Below, one piece after another: positions 1 through 8,974 of a stretch of DNA of 64,000 bases. The translations under genes were made by a program, and so were the position numbers. The notes beneath the pieces are model-generated. The model was not told where the DNA came from and ran no database searches. It saw only the letters and a list, made by a program, of their open reading frames with translations. Within the stretch, counting starts at the first letter, position 1. Each line of letters starts with the position of its first letter. Source of the stretch: Oscillospiraceae bacterium (GTDB taxonomy: Bacteria; Bacillota; Clostridia; Oscillospirales; Acutalibacteraceae). The stretch lies in the NCBI GenBank assembly GCA_003538135.1, contig DPOR01000013.1, positions 320,118 to 384,117 on the forward strand, written 5' to 3'.

Positions 1-1
1 G

Positions 2-2293
2 TTTGAGGAGATACGGGAGAGAGTAAAGGAGGGGCGTTGGGTGCCCGTAAACGGTTGGTGGGTTCAACCGGACTGCAACATCCCCTCGGCGGAGAGCTTT
101 GCCCGCCAGGCGCTCTATTCGCAGCTCTACTACAACGAAAAATTCGGCAGGATATGCAAAACCGCATATAACGTGGACTCTTTCGGCCACAGCGGAATGC
201 TTCCTCAACTCATAAAAAAAGGCGGCATGAACGCATATGTTATGATGCGTCCCGGACCGCATGAGAACGCCGAGATACCCAATATGTTCACGTGGGAGAG
301 CCTTGACGGCACTCGGATACCGACTTTCAGGATACCCGCCGAGAGCGGATACGGCGCGAACAGTGCCGAAGATATTAACCGAACGCGCGATTTTTCCGAA
401 AAGCTGATGGCCGAGGAAAATCACGGCATGATGATTTTCTACGGCGTAGGCAACCACGGCGGCGGCCCGACAAGACGGTGCATAGAATATCTTGAATCCC
501 GGCTTAAAAAAGACGGATATCACGATATGATATTCTCTTCGCCCGACGCTTTCTTTGAGGCGTACTGCCTTGAAAAGGTCGAGCTCCCGATTTGGAAGGA
601 CGATCTTCAGCATCATGCGAGCGGCTGCTATTCCGCAACGAGCCTTGTAAAGCAGCTCAACAGAAGACTTGAAAATTCTCTTTATTTCTCCGAAGCCTTT
701 GCGACCGTCGCTTCAAAGACCGCGGGTATGCGGGACAGAACCGAGGATTTCAAAGAGGCGTGGCGCGATGTCTGCTTCAATCAGTTCCACGATATCCTCT
801 GCGGCTGCTCGATAATGGAGGCATATGACGACGTCAATGCCGCTATGGGTCATGCGCTGACCATATCGGACAGAATACAAAACGAGGCTTTTTTGCGAAT
901 TGCGCGCAGAATAGACACTTGGATAGACGGAGTTTCCGACCCCGTATGTGAGGTCAGAGGTCACTCCTGCGGCAAATTCCCGCGTCCCGTAGTCGTGTTC
1001 AACCCGCTCTCGTTCCCGATAAAGGTACCTGTCAGAACATATCATCCGTCAAAGCAGGTCAAAGACGACGCGGGCAACGACGTTATATTCAGCAACGTCC
1101 GCTCCTCGCGCTCAAACGACAGTCATCTTGATACAGTCTTTATTGCGGATGTTCCCGCTGTGGGATATTCTGTCTATTGGCTCAAGCCCTGCTGGAACGA
1201 GAACAGCGACTTGCCGGAGGTGCATATTGATACCGATGTTTCCGCTCATGACTTCTCAATGGAGAACGAGTATCTGAAAGTCAGCTTCAATGAGCACACG
1301 GGCTTCATAACCTCGCTCGTTGACAAGAAAAGCGGATACGACTACGCATCTGATGACAAACCTATAGCCGTACCTACGGTAATAAGCGACAGCAAGACGG
1401 ACACGTGGGCGCACATGGTGTTCAGATTCCACGATATAAAGGGCATTATGAAGCTCGAAAAGATTGAGCTTGTGGAGGACGGCAACGCAAGAGCCGTCAT
1501 AAGAACCCGACACAGCTTCGGCGGCTCATATCTCGTTCAGGACTTTATTCTTGCAAGCGGGCAGAGAATATTGCGCTCAAAGTGCAAAGCGCTTTGGACA
1601 GAGGACTTCACGCTGCTGAAAATGAGCTTTCCCGTTGGCGGCGAGAACAGGATAAACACCTATGAAATTCCCGGCGCATATATCAAGCGCCCGACAAACG
1701 GCGAGGAAGAGCCTGCGGGACGCTGGGGCGCGATAAGCTTTGACGACGGCGGCAGAAGAACGCTCGCCTTGTTAAACGACTCAAAGTATTCCTATGACTG
1801 CCCGGACAACGACCTGCGTCTTACGGTCATCAGAAACGTTATCTTCGCAGACCACTATTCCGATCGCCCGGCGGCGAACTTTAACTTTACCGACGAGGGA
1901 ATACAGAGATTTGAATACGGTGTTTTTGTTTGCGACGGCGAGGCGGAGAAAAGCAATATCATGAACGAAGCCGCAATGTTCAACATCCGTCCCGCGGCTG
2001 TTCCTGAGAGCTTCCATAAGGGTGTTTTGTCGCAGAGAAAGGGATTTCTCTCTGTTGACAGGGACAATATCATAATGACCGCGTTGAAGTTCTGCGAGGA
2101 CGGAAGCGGGGATTGTATTGCCCGTTTTTATGAGACTCGCGGCGAGGACACAAGAGCGCACATAGTCTGCGAAATGCTCAACGCCGATTTCAACGTCGAC
2201 TTCGGTCATAACGAAATAAAAACTTTGCGAATATCAAAGGACGGAGAAGTCAGAGAGACCGATTTTCTTGAGGACGTTGTCGGGCAAGGATAA
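2..2293 (+). CDS. Alpha-mannosidase, glycoside hydrolase family 38 (5' end outside window)
   Basis: The frame is open to the left edge, so the true start lies upstream; a GTG at 41 is internal. Numbering from that GTG, the sequence carries the GH38 catalytic core: GWWVQPDCNIPS near residues 5-16 and the YNVDSFGHSG motif, in which Asp46 corresponds to the family's nucleophile and zinc ligand. The N-terminal H-x-D zinc motif of the family must lie off the window. The rest (about 750 residues) follows the usual GH38 plan: helical middle, then a large beta-rich C-terminal part. GH38 enzymes release alpha-linked mannose from N-glycans or mannans; no secretion signal can be judged here. With the GH18 and DUF4091 proteins in this window it suggests glycan foraging. 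Family assignment is secure, linkage specificity is not. Confidence 0.92.
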   Translation, partial: FEEIRERVKEGRWVPVNGWWVQPDCNIPSAESFARQALYSQLYYNEKFGRICKTAYNVDSFGHSGMLPQLIKKGGMNAYVMMRPGPHENAEIPNMFTWESLDGTRIPTFRIPAESGYGANSAEDINRTRDFSEKLMAEENHGMMIFYGVGNHGGGPTRRCIEYLESRLKKDGYHDMIFSSPDAFFEAYCLEKVELPIWKDDLQHHASGCYSATSLVKQLNRRLENSLYFSEAFATVASKTAGMRDRTEDFKEAWRDVCFNQFHDILCGCSIMEAYDDVNAAMGHALTISDRIQNEAFLRIARRIDTWIDGVSDPVCEVRGHSCGKFPRPVVVFNPLSFPIKVPVRTYHPSKQVKDDAGNDVIFSNVRSSRSNDSHLDTVFIADVPAVGYSVYWLKPCWNENSDLPEVHIDTDVSAHDFSMENEYLKVSFNEHTGFITSLVDKKSGYDYASDDKPIAVPTVISDSKTDTWAHMVFRFHDIKGIMKLEKIELVEDGNARAVIRTRHSFGGSYLVQDFILASGQRILRSKCKALWTEDFTLLKMSFPVGGENRINTYEIPGAYIKRPTNGEEEPAGRWGAISFDDGGRRTLALLNDSKYSYDCPDNDLRLTVIRNVIFADHYSDRPAANFNFTDEGIQRFEYGVFVCDGEAEKSNIMNEAAMFNIRPAAVPESFHKGVLSQRKGFLSVDRDNIIMTALKFCEDGSGDCIARFYETRGEDTRAHIVCEMLNADFNVDFGHNEIKTLRISKDGEVRETDFLEDVVGQG

Positions 2294-2501
2294 ATATAGA
2301 AACATTTCCGGTCTTTCTGTTGCATATTTCTTTAAAGTGCTGTACTTTATATTTTTCTGTGCTATAATTGAGCTGTAATTAAGTAAAGTACTGAATTTGT
2401 ACGGCTTATTAATTTGAAAATACCTCTGTTCTCATATCTCTTAGCAGTTGGGCTGTTGCCGCGATAAGCGTCAGCAGTCCTTCTGTTATATACGGCTGTA
2501 A

Positions 2502-2530
2502 AAAACAGGCGGAAAGTTCTCCCGCCTGTT
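2502..2530. terminator. Bidirectional terminator between converging genes
   Basis: A perfect 10-bp stem (aaacaggcgg / ccgcctgttt) with a 9-nt loop sits between the + strand mannosidase and the - strand GH18 gene, with a T-rich tail on the + side and an A-tract on the other, so it can serve both. The rest of 2294-2538 shows only AT-rich sequence and no gene. Confidence 0.8.
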
Positions 2531-2538
2531 TTCGCTTT

Positions 2539-4536
2539 TCACCATCCTGTCACATATCTGTTGAGTGCGTCTTGAATTCCGCCTGTTACCGAATTCGGAT
2601 CGTCCGCCGGTTTGTCGCAATCCGCTCTGAATATCATAACACCGCCCGCACCGCTCAGCAGGGCATATGCCGTTTTGTCTCCTGCAAGAGCCGGGGCGCA
2701 GAAAGTACCGTCATATATCTGATTTGAGTCGGGAATATTGTAATATTTGCTTTCCCAATAATTCGCGCTCTCGAGCGCGCGCCATGATGCCCAAAAGGCC
2801 GCACCGTTTAACGGCCTGCCGTAAACGGCTATGCCGATATTTATTTTGCTGATATCCGCGCCGTTTAACTTAAAGCTGTGCAGTCCCTCCTCGGCCTGTT
2901 GGAGAGAACTCTGATATCCGTCCGTGTCGTTTCCGTCATATGCCATGAACTGAATCCGGTCGATACAGTCAAAGGTTTCCTTGGACAGTCCGAGAGCCCC
3001 CGCCGAAAGGGCTGCAGAAATTACGGAATTCTCTTTATATGCCTTCAAATCACGGTGAAGCTTCTGAATAAAGCTGTCATATCTTTTCCAGTCGTCCGCG
3101 GTTGAGGGATATTCCCAGTCGATATCCACGCCGTCAAAGTCATATTTTTTCACGAGCGCCGTTATCTGATCCGCAACCTTTTCCCAGTATGAGGCCATAT
3201 ATACGTTGACCCCGTTATGCCCGTCGCCCCATGCACCGTCGGCAAGGGCGGTAACTATAAGCTTTACTCGATGACTCTGATTTTGACGATTGGCGATTAT
3301 CTCCTTGAGCGCGGCTATCTCCTGCGCAAATTTTTCTTCGCCCGCTTCGCCGAAGTTCATTTCTCCGTTTTCATCCCAGTGAACCGCACCAAAGACTATA
3401 ACGGTGCTGTATACATCGTAGAACTTAGCGTAATTTTTGACATATTCCTTGCCCTTAGCGAGAATCTCTGTCGGAATATCTCCGTCGAGTCTCTGATAAG
3501 CCGCCACCTCAAAATTGTCTGCGCGGCGCTGCGGTTCGTTATAAAGCTTGAGCGACCTAATGCTTGCCGGCACCGCGTCGTCGCGGAACTTGTCAATTGA
3601 AAGCCTTATGCGGTTTGTTGTAACTGCGTCAAAACTGCAAAGGCGCATATCCTGTATCTTTTCGCTTTGATATACGGTTTTCCATTCGCCGTCAACGAGA
3701 GCCTGAAGCCTGAAGTACTGCACCTGATTCCCGATTTCTTCAATCAAAGCGGTGTTTATTGTACTCTCCTGTGCAAGCTCTATTTCAACATAACTGCTTA
3801 TTGTGTTACCGACGCCTTCGGCAGGGGAGCCGTGCGGGGATTGCGCAGTCCAGCAGCTGTTGCTGTCGTCGAGTATATTCGCAGCGTCAGCCTCTTCGCC
3901 CTCCTTGAGGGTCTCAAAAACTACTTTTGCACCCTCTGCCGAATTTTGTGAAGTAAATTTAGGCTGAACAAAGCTGTCTTTCTGTGATGAGGCTTCTCTG
4001 ACACCTGTAAACATAGTCATTGAAATTATAACAGCGCAGATAAGTACGCTCGATATGACGGCGGCGAGAGCTTTTTTGCCGCTGCCGCAAAAGACGGGAA
4101 CAAGGCCGAAGCCTGCGGTGAGTGCAAGAAAAATGAGCTTATCGGATATTGCGCCGATTCCTTTTGCAAAAGCAGCAGAGGATATTCCGTGGTCAAGCTC
4201 GAAAAGAAGTGCGGCAGTGTAAAAGAACGCAACTGTTCCGAGCACGGCGAATATCGCGTGAATTGCATTTACGGTTTTTATGCCGCTCAAGCTGTCCTTC
4301 TTATTCCCGGAAAACGCGCTGATAAGCAGATAGATGATATTCACCGCAATGCACGCGCAGATTATGCCGAAAAGAGTCGGGACAAACTTCTCCCCGAGAG
4401 GATAAAGCTCGGCTATCCACCCGTATGTCCAGGTTGCGCTCCTGAGAAAAACGGCGGCGCAGACGCTAAGCACGAAGCTTATATAAGTGAAGGCTCGCGA
4501 ATTAATTGTGTTTCCGACTTTTTTGAAGAATTTCAT
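2539..4536 (-). CDS. Membrane-anchored GH18 glycosidase with F5/8-type C domain
   Basis: 665 aa. Residues about 16-33, 52-74, 88-112, 133-150 and 154-176 are hydrophobic, giving a polytopic N-terminal membrane part instead of a plain signal peptide. Residues about 190-336 look like an F5/8 type C (discoidin) carbohydrate-binding fold (Trp-containing, ending in IRSLKLYNE). Residues about 340-660 form a GH18 barrel with the DxxDxDxE signature as DFDGVDIDWEYP, catalytic Glu475. GH18 enzymes cleave chitin-like or GlcNAc-containing chains, including peptidoglycan or N-glycan cores (endo-beta-GlcNAcase type). Start ATG at 4536 has an AAAGGGG-type ribosome site. The catalytic domain should face outward. 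The polytopic membrane part is unusual for the family. Substrate unknown. Confidence 0.85.
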   Translation of the reverse strand: MKFFKKVGNTINSRAFTYISFVLSVCAAVFLRSATWTYGWIAELYPLGEKFVPTLFGIICACIAVNIIYLLISAFSGNKKDSLSGIKTVNAIHAIFAVLGTVAFFYTAALLFELDHGISSAAFAKGIGAISDKLIFLALTAGFGLVPVFCGSGKKALAAVISSVLICAVIISMTMFTGVREASSQKDSFVQPKFTSQNSAEGAKVVFETLKEGEEADAANILDDSNSCWTAQSPHGSPAEGVGNTISSYVEIELAQESTINTALIEEIGNQVQYFRLQALVDGEWKTVYQSEKIQDMRLCSFDAVTTNRIRLSIDKFRDDAVPASIRSLKLYNEPQRRADNFEVAAYQRLDGDIPTEILAKGKEYVKNYAKFYDVYSTVIVFGAVHWDENGEMNFGEAGEEKFAQEIAALKEIIANRQNQSHRVKLIVTALADGAWGDGHNGVNVYMASYWEKVADQITALVKKYDFDGVDIDWEYPSTADDWKRYDSFIQKLHRDLKAYKENSVISAALSAGALGLSKETFDCIDRIQFMAYDGNDTDGYQSSLQQAEEGLHSFKLNGADISKINIGIAVYGRPLNGAAFWASWRALESANYWESKYYNIPDSNQIYDGTFCAPALAGDKTAYALLSGAGGVMIFRADCDKPADDPNSVTGGIQDALNRYVTGW

Positions 4537-4591
4537 ATCAAAACCCCTTTATGTCTCCGATCTCCTTTCTTATTCCGATTATACCGATTTC

Positions 4592-4620
4592 AGTTTAGCA
4601 TACCGAAAATTTTTAGTCAA
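4592..4620 (-). promoter_or_regulatory. Probable sigma-A promoter of the GH18 gene
   Basis: On the - strand TTGACT, 17 nt, TAAACT; a separate TATAAT lies a little further downstream, so which -10 is used is uncertain. Confidence 0.45.
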
Positions 4621-4643
4621 GCGACATTTTGACATAAAAAGAA

Positions 4644-4675
4644 CCCGACCGCGCAGCGTTAACCGCACGGTCGGG
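4644..4675 (-). terminator. Terminator downstream of clpB
   Basis: On the - strand an 8-bp GC-rich stem (cccgaccg / cggtcggg) is followed by a run of T, 13 nt after the clpB stop codon. Confidence 0.75.
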
Positions 4676-4688
4676 CTTATAGATTTGT

Positions 4689-7265
4689 TTACTTGCAGAC
4701 GAGCTCGCCGTTTTCAACGTCAACGGTGATTGTCGAATCCGCGTCAAGGTCGCCGGAGAGAATCTTTCTCGCAACGAGGGTCTCAAGGCTGCTCTGCAGA
4801 TATCTGCGAAGCGGTCTGGCGCCGTATACGGGATCGAAACCGCGGTCGATGATAAGCTCCTTGGCGGCGTCGGTAACTTCGAGTCCGAGGCTCTTATCGG
4901 CAAGACGCTTTTTAAGGGAATCGAGCATGATGTCGATGATACCTTTGAGGTTATCCTTCGTCAGCGGACGGAAGAATATCGTCTCGTCAAGACGGTTGAG
5001 GAACTCGGGACGGAAGCTGCGGCGCAGCTCGTTCATAACGCCCTCGCGCGCCTCCTCGGAGATGTTGCCGTTCTCGTCGATGCCGTCGAGCAGGTACTGG
5101 CTGCCGAGGTTCGAGGTCAGAATGATGATAGTGTTCTTAAAGTCCACGGTGCGTCCCTGACTGTCGGTTATACGGCCGTCGTCAAGCACCTGGAGCAGAA
5201 TATTGAATACATCCGGGTGAGCCTTTTCAATCTCATCGAACAGCACAACAGAGTAGGGCTTGCGGCGCACGGCCTCGGTCAGCTGACCGCCCTCATCGTA
5301 TCCGACATATCCGGGCGGCGCTCCGATAAGACGCGAGACGGAGTATTTCTCCATGTATTCGGTCATATCGATACGAACCATATTGTGCTCGTCGTCAAAC
5401 AGGCAGTCCGCAAGAGCCTTTGCAAGCTCGGTCTTGCCTACGCCGGTGGGGCCTAAGAACAGGAAACTGCCTATTGGCTTGTTGGGGTCGGAGATACCTG
5501 CACGAGAGCGGAGTATAGCCTCCGTAACCTTCTGCACGGCCTCATCCTGTCCCACAACGCGCTGATGAATAACGTCATCGAGGTGGAGCAGCTTCTCGCG
5601 CTCGCCCTCCATGAGCTTTGCAACGGGTATGCCCGTCCATTTTGCGACTATTGTGGCTATTTCTTCCTCGGTCACGGTATCGTGAACGAGCGTATTATCT
5701 GTGTGCTGCTCGCTCTTTTTCTCGGCCTCGGCAAGGCGCTTTTCGAGGGAGGGCAGATCGTAATATTTGAGCTTTGCCGCTTTTTCGTATTCGTAGTGAA
5801 GCTGAGCCTGCTCAATATCTGCGTTGGTCTGCTCGATTTCCGACTTGAGCTTCTTGACCTCGTCAACGCTCTGCTTTTCGGCCTCCCAGCGGGATTTCAT
5901 CTCGTTGAACCTGTCCTTGAGCTCGGCAAGCTCTGCGCCGAGCTTCTCCAGACGCTCCTTGGAGAGCTTGTCGGTCTCTTTTTTAAGAGCCATTTCTTCG
6001 ATTTCAAGCTGCATTATCTTGCGACGTACATCGTCAAGCTCGGAGGGCATGGAGTCTATTTCGGTGCGTATGGAGGCACAGGCCTCGTCGACAAGGTCGA
6101 TTGCCTTATCGGGCAGAAAACGGTCTGTAATATACCTGTCCGAAAGGGTAGCGGCGGCAACGAGTGCGCTGTCGTGTATACGGACGCCGTGATAGACTTC
6201 GTAGCGCTCCTTGAGGCCTCTGAGTATCGATATTGTGTCCTCGACGGTGGGTTCGTTGACCATAACGGGCTGGAAACGACGCTCAAGGGCGGCGTCCTTT
6301 TCGATGTATTTGCGATATTCGTCGAGCGTGGTTGCGCCGATGCAGTGCAGCTCACCTCTTGCAAGCATGGGCTTTAAGAGGTTGCCCGCATCCATGCTGC
6401 CCTCGGTCTTGCCTGCGCCGACTATCGTATGCAGCTCGTCAATGAAGAGCAGTATCCTGCCTTCGGATTTCTTTATCTCCTCAAGCACGGCCTTGAGTCT
6501 CTCCTCGAATTCGCCGCGGTACTTAGCGCCGGCGATAAGGGAACCCATGTCGAGGCTGAAAACAGTCTTATCTTTAAGTCCCTCGGGCACATCGCCACGG
6601 ACGATTCTCTGCGCGAGACCCTCCGCGATTGCGGTTTTGCCGACGCCGGGCTCACCGATAAGTACGGGGTTGTTCTTGGTCTTTCTCGAAAGGATACGTA
6701 TAACGTTTCTTATTTCGGTATCACGACCGATAACGGGGTCAAGCTCGTTTTCACGGGCGCGCTTGACAAGGTCGGTGCCGTATTTCGATAGAGCGTCATA
6801 GGTGTCCTCGGGGTTGTCACTGGTTATCGGGCTTGTCTTGACTTTTGAGAGCTCCTCGGCAAAAGCGTTCTTCGTTATGCCGTGAGAATTAAATATCTGT
6901 CTGATTTCCGGAGTCATATTTGCGAATATGCCGAGCATAAGATGCTCAACCGACACATATTCGTCGTTCATGCTCTTCGCCGTCTTTTCGGCGGTACGGA
7001 TAACGCGGTCGGTCTCCGAGGAAAGATACATCTCGCCGCCGGAAACCTTGGGGAGAGTTGAAATATAGGAATCAAGCTCGCCGAGAACGGTGTTGCAGTC
7101 AACACCCATTTTTTTGAACAGAGAGGGGATAAGCCCGCCGTCCTGGTCGAGCAGCGAATAGAGCAGATGCTCCGGGACGAGAGACTGGTTATCGTTTTCT
7201 CTTGCTATGTTCTGTGCGTTCTGTATTGCCTCAACGGTCTTCTGAGTATAGTTTTGAGTGTTCAT
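4689..7265 (-). CDS. clpB: ATP-dependent chaperone ClpB
   Basis: 858 aa, full length for ClpB. An N-terminal Clp repeat domain (about 1-145) is followed by AAA-1 with Walker A GEPGVGKT at 204-211, a long coiled-coil middle domain rich in Glu/Lys (about 410-520), and AAA-2 with GPTGVGKT near 600; the C-terminal part ends with the ARPLRRYLQ motif. ClpB is a cytosolic hexameric disaggregase that works with DnaK to recover aggregated proteins after stress. The start ATG at 7265 has GCAGGTGAT in front. Only 28 nt separate it from the upstream ribbon-helix-helix gene, and no promoter, CIRCE or CtsR-like repeat is visible in that gap, so the two are probably co-transcribed. Confidence 0.97.
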   Translation of the reverse strand: MNTQNYTQKTVEAIQNAQNIARENDNQSLVPEHLLYSLLDQDGGLIPSLFKKMGVDCNTVLGELDSYISTLPKVSGGEMYLSSETDRVIRTAEKTAKSMNDEYVSVEHLMLGIFANMTPEIRQIFNSHGITKNAFAEELSKVKTSPITSDNPEDTYDALSKYGTDLVKRARENELDPVIGRDTEIRNVIRILSRKTKNNPVLIGEPGVGKTAIAEGLAQRIVRGDVPEGLKDKTVFSLDMGSLIAGAKYRGEFEERLKAVLEEIKKSEGRILLFIDELHTIVGAGKTEGSMDAGNLLKPMLARGELHCIGATTLDEYRKYIEKDAALERRFQPVMVNEPTVEDTISILRGLKERYEVYHGVRIHDSALVAAATLSDRYITDRFLPDKAIDLVDEACASIRTEIDSMPSELDDVRRKIMQLEIEEMALKKETDKLSKERLEKLGAELAELKDRFNEMKSRWEAEKQSVDEVKKLKSEIEQTNADIEQAQLHYEYEKAAKLKYYDLPSLEKRLAEAEKKSEQHTDNTLVHDTVTEEEIATIVAKWTGIPVAKLMEGEREKLLHLDDVIHQRVVGQDEAVQKVTEAILRSRAGISDPNKPIGSFLFLGPTGVGKTELAKALADCLFDDEHNMVRIDMTEYMEKYSVSRLIGAPPGYVGYDEGGQLTEAVRRKPYSVVLFDEIEKAHPDVFNILLQVLDDGRITDSQGRTVDFKNTIIILTSNLGSQYLLDGIDENGNISEEAREGVMNELRRSFRPEFLNRLDETIFFRPLTKDNLKGIIDIMLDSLKKRLADKSLGLEVTDAAKELIIDRGFDPVYGARPLRRYLQSSLETLVARKILSGDLDADSTITVDVENGELVCK

Positions 7266-7293
7266 AAAATCACCTGCTTCATAGGAAAATAAG

Positions 7294-7941
7294 TTATATT
7301 ATTATTGACTGCCGCGCGATATACTCGGCGTAGCAGTGCTCGATATCCGCCGGAGAATATCTGCCGGCAAGGAAGCCTTTCATAAGGCTGTCAAACAGTT
7401 CGATATATCCGGATATAGCCCGCGCCAGTTCCTCTGTTGAGGAGTTCTTTTTCGGCACGACTATACTGCGGCAGAGCTTGTTGTAGTAGAGAGCATAGTC
7501 GATATTCTCCACTCCGTAATGGGGGAGGTACTTCTGCTCGATACTGTGCCACAGACGGAAGAAATCGGTCATATCGGAGATAAGCGCCGCACTCTGAGTG
7601 CGGAATATTACCGACAGCTCTCCGATTGAATCCTGTCCGTTTTCATACAGCTCCACTTCGTATTTGACGGTGGGGCGGTATTTATATTCCAAGCTGCTCT
7701 TGAGCGACATTGTAAGGTCGTTCGGAGTAAAGAACGGAACAAGCTGCCCATATGAGGCAACCGCTTCTTCGATAGCTTGAAACACATCGTTTATCCGCCT
7801 CTGCGGAGTTACCATGCCGAAATATTCGGCAAGTATCTGATTTATCAGATTGGATCTGTTGGTGCCCTTTTGGTGAGCTAACCTGTCCGCTTCACGGACT
7901 ACCTCATCGCTGAGCATCAAGCTGTACAGTGTTTTCTTCAA
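7294..7941 (-). CDS. Ribbon-helix-helix domain protein, possible regulator of clpB
   Basis: 215 aa from a TTG start at 7941, chosen because AAGGAG (7951-7956 on the - strand) is correctly spaced and the consensus promoter ends just upstream; a longer frame to 8025 would run through that promoter. Residues about 1-45 (KKTLYSLMLSDEVVREADRLAHQKG...) resemble a CopG/Arc-type ribbon-helix-helix DNA-binding domain. The remaining 170 residues are soluble, mixed alpha/beta and not recognised. Placed directly ahead of clpB in one transcription unit, it could be an autoregulator of the heat-shock operon, but that is inference; the C-terminal domain may sense something. Confidence 0.7.
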   Translation of the reverse strand: MKKTLYSLMLSDEVVREADRLAHQKGTNRSNLINQILAEYFGMVTPQRRINDVFQAIEEAVASYGQLVPFFTPNDLTMSLKSSLEYKYRPTVKYEVELYENGQDSIGELSVIFRTQSAALISDMTDFFRLWHSIEQKYLPHYGVENIDYALYYNKLCRSIVVPKKNSSTEELARAISGYIELFDSLMKGFLAGRYSPADIEHCYAEYIARQSIII

Positions 7942-7971
7942 GGGTATCAACTCCTTTTGGTTTCTGTTCCT

Positions 7972-8000
7972 ATAATATACCTTTAAACGAAACTTGTCAA
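7972..8000 (-). promoter_or_regulatory. Consensus sigma-A promoter for the RHH gene-clpB
   Basis: On the - strand TTGACA (7995-8000), 17 nt, TATTAT (7972-7977). It lies about 30 nt before the TTG start at 7941. Confidence 0.8.
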
Positions 8001-8083
8001 TATATTTATATAAATATTCACACAAAGTTAATAAAAAACAAGACGAGTTTTAGACTCGGTTTTTGGCTTAATATAACTTTTTG

Positions 8084-8113
8084 TTGCAACACACGCACGG
8101 TTTCTGATATACT
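8084..8113 (+). promoter_or_regulatory. Probable promoter of the EFR1-type gene
   Basis: TTGCAA, 18 nt, TATACT. Divergent from the RHH-clpB promoter. Confidence 0.5.
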
Positions 8114-8192
8114 TTAATATAACCCTTATGTGGCAAGTGTATAAGTGCTTTACCGACGCTACATAGAAAAACAGAAGCTTGGAGACGATAAA

Positions 8193-8936
8193 ATGATATT
8201 ATATTTTACCGGAACGGGAAACAGCAGATATATTGCCCGTCATATTGCAGATTCGCTCGGAGACAGCCTGCTCGACATGAACGAGAGAATAAAGGCTTGG
8301 GATATCTCTGAAGTAACTGCCGATAAGCGCCTTGTTTTTGTCGTGCCGACCTACGGCTGGCGTATTCCGCATATCGTCGAGAAATGGATAGACGAGACGC
8401 AGTTCGGCGGAGATTTTAAAGTGTGGTTCATTATGGACTGCGGCGGCGAGATAGGCGATGCCGATAAATATATCCGCAGGCTCTGCGAGAGAAAGGGTTT
8501 TGACTATATGGGCGTCAAGCAGATAGTGATGCCCGAAAACTATGTTGCAATGTTCGACGTACCGAACCCCGAGCAGGCCGCGCGAATAATCGAAAAAGCT
8601 CAGCCTGATATCAAAAATGCGTGCGAGACCCTTAAAACGGGCAAAAAGTTCCCTCAGCCGCGAAGAAACGCCTATGACAGGTTCATGAGCGATATAGTGA
8701 ACCCTGTGTTCTACAAATTATTTGTCAAGGCGGATGCCTTTACGGCAACCGATAAATGTGTCGGCTGCGGGAAATGCGTGAAGCTTTGCCCGCTCAACAA
8801 TATCGAGCTGAAAGACCAAAGACCCGTATGGGGCAGAAACTGCACCCACTGCATGGCTTGTATATGCCTTTGCCCGACAGAGGCTGTTGAATACGGCAAA
8901 AAGAGCGTCGGCAAGCCGAGATATCATCTTGACTGA
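8193..8936 (+). CDS. EFR1-family flavodoxin-ferredoxin fusion
   Basis: 247 aa from ATG 8193 (GGAG upstream; the frame is open to 8145). The N-terminal 160 residues form a flavodoxin-like fold beginning MILYFTGTGNSRYIA, whose TGTGNS stretch is the FMN phosphate loop. The C-terminal part has two [4Fe-4S] clusters: CVGCGKCVKLCP and CTHCMACICLCP. Such EFR1-type proteins are common in anaerobic Firmicutes and are presumed to shuttle electrons between ferredoxin pools and flavin partners; no specific partner is adjacent. Cytosolic, no membrane segment. Assignment of the fold is strong, physiological role unknown. Confidence 0.85.
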   Translation: MILYFTGTGNSRYIARHIADSLGDSLLDMNERIKAWDISEVTADKRLVFVVPTYGWRIPHIVEKWIDETQFGGDFKVWFIMDCGGEIGDADKYIRRLCERKGFDYMGVKQIVMPENYVAMFDVPNPEQAARIIEKAQPDIKNACETLKTGKKFPQPRRNAYDRFMSDIVNPVFYKLFVKADAFTATDKCVGCGKCVKLCPLNNIELKDQRPVWGRNCTHCMACICLCPTEAVEYGKKSVGKPRYHLD

Positions 8937-8939
8937 AAA

Positions 8940-8973
8940 AAGAGGAAGTATGATTCGCACCATACTTCCTCTT
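8940..8973. terminator. Strong terminator hairpin between converging genes
   Basis: A perfect 13-bp stem (aagaggaagtatg / catacttcctctt) with an 8-nt loop, flanked by a T-rich tail on both strands. It separates the EFR1-type gene (+) from the metallophosphoesterase (-). Confidence 0.9.
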
Positions 8974-8974
8974 C

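Noticed and set aside
7266..7293. CIRCE or CtsR operator for clpB
   Set aside because: The 28-nt gap holds only the ribosome site; no such repeat is seen there or around the upstream promoter.
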